Shown here in pieces: positions 7,501-11,325 of a stretch of 11,325 nucleotides of DNA. The DNA is taken from assembly GCA_015655225.1 (NCBI GenBank), contig JAATFK010000366.1, forward strand, positions 1 through 11,325, read 5' to 3'. Below the pieces are notes generated by a model. It ran no database searches and was not told where the DNA came from. It saw nothing but the letters and a program-made list of their open reading frames with translations. Made by a program: the position numbers and the translations under genes. Positions within the stretch are counted from its first letter, which is position 1, and each line of letters starts with the position of its first letter. The DNA is from Solirubrobacterales bacterium. Its GTDB lineage: Bacteria > Actinomycetota > Thermoleophilia > Solirubrobacterales > Solirubrobacteraceae.

Positions 7501-7942
7501 TGGCCCCGCTGCCCCGGCCGGGATCCGCGTTCGCCGAGCGCACCAGGCCGCCGACCGGTCGCGCGAGGACGAACGGCGCGGTCGCGAACCACCGCCGGCC
7601 GTGGCCGTTGCTCGTGATCACGTGCAGCATGTTGCGCCCGAAGAGAACCCCTCTCGCCGAGCGGGGGAGGACGCCGACGCGCTCGGCGCCTCGGTCCGCG
7701 CGCACGAAGAACCGGGTCACGTCGTGCCCGCCGACCACGGCTCTGAAGGTCCGCACGCCCGGCCGCGTCGCGACCACCACGCGCACCGAGGTACCGTCTA
7801 CGACGGCGTTCGGCGATGGCGTGACGATCCGGGAGGCCCACGGGTCGCGCCCAGCCCGTCCGTGCGCCGAAGCGGCAAGTGCCGACGCGCCGAAGAGGCC
7901 GACGACACACATCCCGACAAGCGCGATCAGCAGCCGCTTCAC
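4544..7942 (-). CDS. Large secreted multidomain protein with PKD-like and ILEI-like segments, function unknown
   Basis: I chose the GTG at 7942 because AAGAAAGGG lies 6 bases upstream and a signal peptide starts there (VKRLLIALVGMCVVGLFGAS, cut near Ala26); a start at 8014 would bury it. The product is 1132 residues and should be exported. Visible parts: two small beta-sandwich modules (about 36-130 and 145-218), a PKD-like domain at 221-296 (RYRWTIVGRPRGSRARL then PDRPGHYVLRVTV), and two segments of similar pattern at about 341-430 and 540-630. Each of these has a beta strand with VLVLD/LLVLE and a following TLALV/TLGLI, and later LVVL or LVIV. They resemble the ILEI/PANDER (FAM3-like) fold; that is my reading by eye. 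Residues about 715-1125 are an unrecognised region with two mildly hydrophobic helices near 848-882. The mature chain has six Cys (440, 447, 722, 771, 1001, 1127), enough for three disulfides. No catalytic motif was seen. It is divergent from a TetR gene that may control it. Confidence 0.82.
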   Translation of the reverse strand: MKRLLIALVGMCVVGLFGASALAASAHGRAGRDPWASRIVTPSPNAVVDGTSVRVVVATRPGVRTFRAVVGGHDVTRFFVRADRGAERVGVLPRSARGVLFGRNMLHVITSNGHGRRWFATAPFVLARPVGGLVRSANADPGRGSGARLTVAVARPGLRLSVRVNGGPLQTIGGGRRRSATLTADSGLRPGSNAIRLRALDRAAGGFSERALTLAMPRQRPVAGAGRPKRTKTGTATTLDASSSVAMERGVRLRYRWTIVGRPRGSRARLRNATSVHPSLRPDRPGHYVLRVTVTPAGGARARASSLGASSATTTLSAAVAGPPAGVAIDTAAQQGGSPGIQIGSTFYGAPDATRSVQLLVLERDTLALVSNQSFGDDPTGASSLLTAVKALPSGDLVVLSKTTHDNGSNAGSAATINQALQAIGVSPIPVAVASTGAPCSASANQCSAFSAVGTPGVPAGQGAVNPGLGGLPAGTPNGALQGYLRENLTGSGYTFVDSERVPLDTGDPTANPAVVTIGSNEPGSEVAKRTYTSSKLSGPGFYVLVLDAGTLGLIQQATYANTASGLQGMSVLLTNVSTRDPTALVIVRSIGAVGRVGSGGGAQTWWTLVSQELQALGSSSYWLDALDGKTSSVYAQVGPVGSPGYPSASTQVATHEASGGGELTGLLARNGTSQFALQDPYPTGLKDPSRPLAGSLTGLMSLPPVAWPDRASPADQNALQCIADHVDPTGPLNLPIESNYANENLDWSAWATKVTASGYLQTLSPKYSDCTSGFTQSDFDTVATQLSVEWTDVDAVWKLIGNMQSPLLDTAGNVAGVNSVVDEINADVGTGSSPQTAHYNGKALAGDVFTLASDIATLVPGGEVVGVPFGLIGDGLTIAGDLDQGGDGSNAVATVSANGDDLAAALGQRYTAEINGFGNIGAILVSNWTYLELAGQNAQNTTNAVADWSWTPTQADQGARVLLDAGRRQAFETLFPMRYQLYRLQRGSNDSSASAASWTCETIKQKQGLSISYVVVSSTPFSQLPNFGNYTATVAPNGSTEYWVYAASTNWYGDGIQPDTKAVLPSPTVLNDLFGPQTAAGLSQPLFNPLQFDLEAYPSATSPGQPVAHTRQVATAPSTTATNNVCTPQQP

Positions 7943-7948
7943 GACGAA

Positions 7949-7957
7949 CCCTTTCTT
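7949..7957 (-). promoter_or_regulatory. Ribosome binding site deciding the start of the large secreted protein
   Basis: On the minus strand AAGAAAGGG ends 6 bases before the GTG at 7942. It fixes the start 24 codons downstream of the longest possible ORF and places the signal peptide at the N-terminus. Confidence 0.65.
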
Positions 7958-8012
7958 CGCTGTACCCGCGCGCCGCCGATGGGGAGTTGACGCGTCGGCG
8001 CGGCAGGAAATC

Positions 8013-8030
8013 ACTAAACAACCGTAAAGT
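8013..8030. promoter_or_regulatory. Candidate TetR operator in the divergent promoter region
   Basis: ACTAAACAACCGTAAAGT is an 18-bp dyad with the pattern ACT-nn-AC-nnnn-GT-nn-AGT: the outer three and the inner two pairs are complementary. It lies 7 bases before the TetR start and covers that gene's TAAAGT -10 box. On the minus strand it abuts a -35-like TTGACT (8034-8029) facing the secreted-protein gene. TetR proteins usually bind such dyads next to their own gene, so autoregulation plus control of the divergent gene is a reasonable inference. Confidence 0.45.
8025..8030 (+). promoter_or_regulatory. -10 box (TAAAGT) of the tetR gene, suggesting leaderless mRNA
   Basis: TAAAGT fits TANNNT and ends 7 bases before the ATG at 8038, the spacing expected if transcription begins at the start codon. 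The AAGGAG at 8032-8037 touches the ATG with no spacer and is therefore badly placed as a Shine-Dalgarno sequence. Confidence 0.45.
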
Positions 8031-8037
8031 CAAGGAG

Positions 8038-8694
8038 ATGCCCTCACTGCCGAACGAACGCCCGCGCAACCCGCGAGGACAGGGCGAACGGCTCCGGGAG
8101 GAACTGATCGCCGCCGCCCGCCGCGTCCTCGAACGAGCCGGTGTGGAAGAGGCGGTGACGTTGCGGGCGACGGCGCGGGAGGCGGGCGTCACCGCACCCG
8201 CGATCTACGCCCACTTCGAAGGTCGCGAGCAGATCGTCGAGGCCGTCATCGCCACCGCGTTCGACGAGTTCGCGACCGCCGTCGCCGGCGATGCCCGCGC
8301 GATCGAGGACCCCCTGGCACGCCTCCGCGCCGGCTGCCGCGCGTACCTGCGGTACGGGCGCGACCATCCGGAGAGCTACAGAATCCTGTTCAGCCGTCCG
8401 CGCCCGAGCGCACTGCCCTCCGTCGCGGCCGCGGCCGCCGACGTCTTCACCACGCTGGTGGAGGCGATCGCGGGCTGCGTGCGGACGGGCCGTTCGGCCA
8501 GCGACGATCCCCGGGGCGACGCGACCGCACTGTGGGTCGCGCTCCACGGGCTCACGAGCCTGCCTCCGTCGCACCCGCGGTTCCCCTGGCCGGATGAGCA
8601 GCAGACCCTCGACAGCCTGGTCGATCGCCTCGCGCGCATCCTGCCGCCGCAATCCGACCGGTCAAGGAGAAGCTCGAAGAGCGGCGGCGTCTGA
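8038..8694 (+). CDS. TetR-family transcriptional regulator with WHG-type C-terminal domain
   Basis: This is a 218-residue repressor-type DNA-binding protein. The N-terminal TetR helix-turn-helix is clear at about residues 18-64: RLREELIAAARRVLERAG, then the HTH TLRATAREAGVTAPAIYAHF, followed by EGREQIVEAV. The ligand-binding half (about 90-205) carries W166-V-A-L-H170-G171, matching the WHG-type TetR C-terminal domain. The inducer cannot be read from the sequence. The ATG at 8038 is the only reasonable start; the longer open frame from 7879 covers the promoter region and lacks similarity. The gene diverges from the large secreted-protein gene across a dyad that may be its operator. The HPP membrane protein gene follows 48 bases downstream on the same strand and might be cotranscribed, although a hairpin lies between them. 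Confidence 0.93.
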   Translation: MPSLPNERPRNPRGQGERLREELIAAARRVLERAGVEEAVTLRATAREAGVTAPAIYAHFEGREQIVEAVIATAFDEFATAVAGDARAIEDPLARLRAGCRAYLRYGRDHPESYRILFSRPRPSALPSVAAAAADVFTTLVEAIAGCVRTGRSASDDPRGDATALWVALHGLTSLPPSHPRFPWPDEQQTLDSLVDRLARILPPQSDRSRRSSKSGGV

Positions 8695-8702
8695 TCGGGG
8701 AG

Positions 8703-8718
8703 ACGGGCGCGAGCCCGT
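8703..8718 (+). terminator. GNRA-capped hairpin between tetR and the HPP gene
   Basis: ACGGGC-GCGA-GCCCGT is a perfect 6-bp stem with a GCGA tetraloop, starting 8 bases after the tetR stop; a G-T wobble can extend it. No T-tract follows, so it could be a weak terminator, an mRNA processing or stability element, or both. It lies 24 bases before the HPP start, where no ribosome binding site is visible. Confidence 0.35.
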
Positions 8719-8742
8719 TGCGCAAAGCTACGTGCCCGCCGC

Positions 8743-9480
8743 ATGCGCCGTGTTCGCCACCAGCCTCGCTCAGGCGTCCTCACGCGCCCCCGCTGGCCCC
8801 GTCCCTCCACGGGCCTCGCCGGCGCGACCCCGCGCGACGGTGCGCTCGCCTGCCTCGCCGCCGGCGGCTCCGTCCTGCTCGTCGCCGCCGTCGCCTCGCT
8901 CTTCCACGGCGCCGGCGCCGGGCCGGCCGAGACGGTCCCGGCGATCGCCGCCTCGGCGATCCTGCTCTTCGTCCTGCCGGGCAGTCCGATGTCGCAGCCG
9001 TGGCCGGTCCTCGGCGGCTACGCCCTCGCGGCCGTGATCGGCCTCCTCGTCGGGCGCGAGGTCGGCCACGGCGCGGGCGCCGACGGGCTGGCGGTCGCCG
9101 CCGCCGTCGCGGCGATGTGGCTGACGGGCACGCTCCACCCGCCCGCGGTCGGGATCGCGCTCAGCGGCGCGATCGGCGGTCCCTTCGACGACCACGACCG
9201 CTGGCTGTTCGCCCTGACGCCCGTGATGCTCAACGTCGTCACGCTGCTCGTGCTCGCCTGGGCGTTCCACCGCCTCAGCCGGCGCCCCTACCCGCACCGG
9301 GCGCCGCCGACGGCGCTCGAGCCCTCGGCGCGTGACCGGGCGGAGCTGCACGCGCTGCTCCGCGAGCTGCACGAGGTGCTCGACGTCAGCGAGGACGACC
9401 TCGGCCTCCTCCTGCGTGCGCTGGAGGAGCGCGAGCGCGAGCGCGACGTCACCCGCGGCCCCAGCGGGGTCACCCGGTGA
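8743..9480 (+). CDS. HPP-family integral membrane protein
   Basis: The 245-residue product is an inner-membrane protein of the HPP family, named for the motif seen here at residues 132-134 (TGTLHPPAVGIAL). A second family hallmark, PGSPMSQPWPVLGGYALAA, is at 79-97. Hydrophobic segments lie at about 34-54, 65-79, 88-104, 114-130 and 155-177. Some HPP proteins have been linked to nitrite transport, but many are uncharacterised, so I assign no substrate. After the membrane part, residues 197-235 form a charged helical stretch (ELHEVLDVSEDDLGLLLRAL). In longer HPP proteins a similar stretch leads into CBS domains; here the protein stops instead. The ATG at 8743 has no clear Shine-Dalgarno sequence and no good in-frame alternative. 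It may share a transcript with tetR. Its last 11 bases overlap the end of the opposing DeoR gene. Confidence 0.88.
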   Translation: MRRVRHQPRSGVLTRPRWPRPSTGLAGATPRDGALACLAAGGSVLLVAAVASLFHGAGAGPAETVPAIAASAILLFVLPGSPMSQPWPVLGGYALAAVIGLLVGREVGHGAGADGLAVAAAVAAMWLTGTLHPPAVGIALSGAIGGPFDDHDRWLFALTPVMLNVVTLLVLAWAFHRLSRRPYPHRAPPTALEPSARDRAELHALLRELHEVLDVSEDDLGLLLRALEERERERDVTRGPSGVTR

Positions 9481-10225
9481 GGATCAGCTCGGGTCCGGCG
9501 CGGCGGAGCTGGTCGACCGGCTCCCCCTCGAAGGCGTCGGTGACGATCCCGGTGACGGCGCCGAGGTCGAGGACCTTGTAGGGAGACACGGCTCCCAGCT
9601 TCTCGACGCTGGCGAGGACGTAGGTGTCGGCCGCGCGTGAGGCGAGCACGCGCTTCATCGCGGCCTCTTCCGCATCGCCGGTCGTCAAGCCGTGGTCCGC
9701 GTGCACCCCGGTGACGCCGAGCAGGAAGAGATCGGCCGTGATCGTCTGCGCGGCCTCGACGGTCGCCGCCCCGCACGCGACGGCGGAGTGCTTGTAGACG
9801 CGCCCGCCGAGCAGCAGGATCTCGACCAGCGGATGGTCCACGAGCGCGGCCGCGATCGTCGGGCTGTGCGTGATCACCGTCACCGCCAGGTCGCGCGGCA
9901 GCGTGCGCGCGACGGCGAGCGTGGTCGTGCCGCCGTCGAGGATCACCCGGTCACCGGCGCGGATCAGGCGGGTCGCCCGTGCCGCGACGCGCCGCTTGCT
10001 GTCGGGCTCGACGGCTCTGCGCGCGCTGTAGTCGGCGAGCGCACGGGAGACCGGGACCGCGCCGCCGTACACGCGCTGGCAGAGGCCCGCCGCGGCGAGA
10101 TCGCGCAGGTCGCGCCGCACGCTGTCCTCCGACAGGCCCAGCTCCACCGCGAGATCCCGGGCCACGAGCTTGCCGTCGGCCTGGAGGCGCTGGAGGAGGA
10201 GTTCGCGGCGTTCGGCGACGAACAT
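9470..10225 (-). CDS. DeoR/GlpR-family transcriptional regulator
   Basis: The 251-residue protein has the standard DeoR-family layout. The N-terminal winged helix-turn-helix spans about residues 5-58 (ERRELLLQRLQADGKLVARD, then LSEDSVRRDLRDLAAAGLCQ, ending RVYGGAV, a family hallmark). The effector domain spans about 75-233 with the phosphosugar-binding loop ILDGGTTTLAVARTLP, then VITHSPTIAAAL, LLLGGRV, DLFLLGVTGV and VEKLG. DeoR proteins usually repress carbohydrate genes and are released by a phosphorylated sugar, which cannot be identified here. The ATG at 10225 starts the protein right at the HTH helix; there is no Shine-Dalgarno sequence, and TACGCT (10240-10235) lies 9 bases upstream as a possible -10 box. 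The gene is divergent from the NudK-like gene across phased CACGTT repeats, so that gene is its most likely target besides itself. Confidence 0.95.
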   Translation of the reverse strand: MFVAERRELLLQRLQADGKLVARDLAVELGLSEDSVRRDLRDLAAAGLCQRVYGGAVPVSRALADYSARRAVEPDSKRRVAARATRLIRAGDRVILDGGTTTLAVARTLPRDLAVTVITHSPTIAAALVDHPLVEILLLGGRVYKHSAVACGAATVEAAQTITADLFLLGVTGVHADHGLTTGDAEEAAMKRVLASRAADTYVLASVEKLGAVSPYKVLDLGAVTGIVTDAFEGEPVDQLRRAGPELILTG

Positions 10226-10226
10226 G

Positions 10227-10263
10227 CACGTTGTAGCGTACTCTCTTCACGTTCATGCACGTT
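10227..10263. promoter_or_regulatory. Three phased CACGTT repeats, candidate DeoR operator
   Basis: CACGTT occurs at 10227-10232, 10248-10253 and 10258-10263, so the copies start 21 and 10 bases apart, about two and one helical turns. Two of them belong to a longer direct repeat CATGCACGTT (10223-10232 and 10254-10263), exactly 31 bases apart. The first copy is part of the imperfect palindrome AACATGCACGTT (10221-10232). The array covers the start and presumed promoter of the DeoR gene and lies 38 bases before the Nudix start. DeoR-family proteins are oligomers that often use repeated half-sites, so this is a good operator candidate, though unproven. Confidence 0.55.
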
Positions 10264-10300
10264 TCGATCACCATCCTGCCGACTGTCGTCGAGCTCGACC

Positions 10301-11008
10301 ATGACCTCTGAACCCGGCCGCCCCGGCGTCGACCGCCCCGACGGCCGCGGCCGGACCGCCCTCGACCGCGTCGGCCGCGACCTCGCTCGCAACCCCGGCG
10401 TCGTGATCCGCGACGTCGAGGTGACCTCCGACGGCTGGCACGTCCTCCGGCGCACGACCTTCGACTACCGCCGCGCGGACGGCACCTGGGAGACGCAGCA
10501 GCGCGAGACCTACGACCGCGGCAACGGCGCCACGATCCTGCTCTACGACCGCTCCCGCCGCACCGTCCTGCTGACCCGGCAGTTCCGCTTCCCCGCCTAC
10601 GTCAACGACCATCCCGACGGCATGCTGGTCGAGGCCGCCGCCGGGCTCCTCGACGACGACGACCCGGAGACGGCGATCCGCCGCGAGACGAGCGAGGAGC
10701 TCGGCGTGACGATCCGCCAGCTGGAGCACGTCTACGACGTCTACATGAGCCCCGGCTCGGTCACCGAGCGCGTGCACTTCTACGCCGCCGCGTACACCCC
10801 GGCCGACCGCACCGGAGCGGGAGGCGGGCTCGCCGCCGACGGCGAGGAGATCGAGATCCTCGAGCTGTCCTTCGACGACGCCCTCGAGATGACCCGCGAC
10901 GGTCGCATCGCCGACGGCAAGACGATCATGCTCCTCTCCTGGGCGGCGCTGCACGGCCCGTTCGCCCAGCCGGGGCCGGCCAGAGGTGTACCGACAGGGC
11001 ACCACTGA
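10301..11008 (+). CDS. nudK: NudK-like Nudix hydrolase (GDP-mannose/ADP-ribose type)
   Basis: The 235-residue product aligns by eye along its length with the NudK (YffH) branch of Nudix hydrolases, which cleave GDP-mannose and related nucleoside diphosphate sugars to a sugar phosphate and NMP. Shared features are WHVLRRTTFDYRRADGTW (46-63), YDRGNGATILLYD (71-83), LTRQFRFPAYVN (91-102), the Nudix box with R128-E-T-S-E-E-L-G135 preceded by AGLLDDDDPETAIR, and YMSPGSVTERVHFYAAAY (148-165). DGKTIMLLSWAALHG follows near the end. The glutamates of RExxEE coordinate the catalytic metal. The protein has about 30 extra N-terminal residues compared with E. coli NudK (191 aa), so a later start such as the GTG at residue 35 is possible; I kept ATG 10301, which lacks a strong Shine-Dalgarno sequence. 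The divergent DeoR gene suggests control by sugar metabolism. Exact substrate specificity is not readable from the sequence. Confidence 0.9.
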   Translation: MTSEPGRPGVDRPDGRGRTALDRVGRDLARNPGVVIRDVEVTSDGWHVLRRTTFDYRRADGTWETQQRETYDRGNGATILLYDRSRRTVLLTRQFRFPAYVNDHPDGMLVEAAAGLLDDDDPETAIRRETSEELGVTIRQLEHVYDVYMSPGSVTERVHFYAAAYTPADRTGAGGGLAADGEEIEILELSFDDALEMTRDGRIADGKTIMLLSWAALHGPFAQPGPARGVPTGHH

Positions 11009-11024
11009 CGGGTCGGAGCGGGTC

Positions 11025-11030
11025 TAGGCT
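11025..11030 (+). promoter_or_regulatory. -10 box (TAGGCT) of the MmyB-like gene, suggesting leaderless mRNA
   Basis: TAGGCT fits TANNNT and ends 7 bases before the ATG at 11038, the same geometry as at the tetR gene. No Shine-Dalgarno sequence is present in the 29-base gap after the Nudix stop, so this gene probably has its own promoter and a leaderless transcript. Confidence 0.45.
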
Positions 11031-11037
11031 GAGTCGC

Positions 11038-11325
11038 ATGGATCCGAGCGACGACGTCAGCGAGTTCCTCTCCTCGCGCCGAGCGCGGATCACCCCCGAG
11101 CAGGCCGGCCTGCCGTCCTACGGCGTCCGGCGCGTCCCCGGGCTGCGCCGTGAGGAGGTCGCGTCCCTCGCGGGCGTCAGCGTCGAGTACTACAAGCGCC
11201 TGGAGCGCGGCAACCTCGCCGGCGTCTCCGAGCTGGTGCTCGACGGGCTCTCCGCCGCGCTGCGGCTCGACCCCGCCGAGCGGGCACACCTGCGAGACCT
11301 CGCGCGTGCCGCCAGCCCGGCAGCG
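11038..11325 (+). CDS. XRE/MmyB-like transcriptional regulator, N-terminal part (3' end outside window)
   Basis: Translation from ATG 11038 runs open to the window edge, giving the first 96 residues. They match the N-terminal helix-turn-helix of MmyB-like actinobacterial regulators closely: FLSSRRARITPEQAGLPSYG (10-29), VPGLRREEVASLAGVSVEYY (33-52), then KRLERGNLAGVSELVLDGL and LRLDPAERAHLRDLARAA. Full proteins of this type are about 260-300 residues and carry a PAS-like ligand-binding domain, which would lie beyond the window. Such regulators often neighbour an oxidoreductase gene they control; none is visible here. The gene follows the Nudix stop by 29 bases but appears to have its own -10 box. 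Confidence 0.92.
   Translation, partial: MDPSDDVSEFLSSRRARITPEQAGLPSYGVRRVPGLRREEVASLAGVSVEYYKRLERGNLAGVSELVLDGLSAALRLDPAERAHLRDLARAASPAA

Noticed and set aside
5765..7990. Plus-strand ORF of 741 codons opposite the secreted protein
   Set aside because: Arg/Ala/Asp-rich shadow frame with no domain pattern.
7943..8014. Longer start for the large secreted protein at 8014
   Set aside because: It would add 24 polar residues before the signal peptide and overlap the likely operator. The GTG at 7942 has a good ribosome binding site.
7879..8037. Longer start for the TetR protein at 7879
   Set aside because: The extension is Arg-rich, lies within the divergent gene's signal peptide region and covers the promoter; the TetR domain begins soon after ATG 8038.
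5202..8192. Second long minus-strand ORF (996 codons) overlapping the secreted protein and the tetR start
   Set aside because: Its composition is extremely Arg-rich and low in complexity, it crosses the promoter region and part of tetR, and the other minus frame has a signal peptide, a ribosome binding site and balanced composition.
9692..10300. N-terminal extension of the Nudix frame to 9692
   Set aside because: This part is antisense to the DeoR gene and has no similarity to Nudix proteins; NudK similarity starts after ATG 10301.

Overview
The window is GC-rich (mostly C or G at third codon positions). Its gene families (MmyB-type regulator, WHG-type TetR, DeoR, HPP) and its secreted proteins with short beta-sandwich modules and Lys/Arg-rich tails point to a high-GC actinobacterium. 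The style fits Thermoleophilia/Solirubrobacterales best, but that placement is an inference from style, not from a marker gene.

Layout. Bases 1-326 hold the end of a winged-helix protein that starts outside the window. A gene-poor stretch of about 300 bases follows, up to a complete tRNA-Phe(GAA) gene on the minus strand (629-701). Bases 865-4503 encode a very large secreted amidase-signature protein. It is a tandem duplication: the first half keeps the Lys-cisSer-Ser triad, and the second half has lost the Lys and has Arg where the nucleophile should be. It ends in a repeat linker, a beta domain and a basic tail. Converging on it from the minus strand (4544-7942) is a 1132-residue secreted multidomain protein of unknown function. 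It has beta-sandwich modules, a PKD-like domain and two segments resembling ILEI/PANDER domains.

Divergent from that secreted protein is a TetR/WHG regulator (8038-8694); the 95-base gap carries an 18-bp dyad that could be its operator. An HPP-family membrane protein (8743-9480) follows. Its end overlaps by 11 bp the end of a minus-strand DeoR-family regulator (9470-10225). The DeoR gene is divergent from a NudK-like Nudix hydrolase (10301-11008), and the region between and around their starts has three CACGTT copies spaced at whole helical turns. An XRE/MmyB regulator starts at 11038 and runs off the window.

Two likely regulatory pairs stand out: TetR with the large secreted protein (and perhaps HPP), and DeoR with the Nudix hydrolase. 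The two very large exported proteins face each other tail to tail but share no obvious pathway. I see no CRISPR array, insertion sequence, transposase, riboswitch or complete mobile element. The most unusual items are the half-degenerate tandem amidase, the ILEI-like secreted protein beside its putative TetR operator, and the phased CACGTT array.
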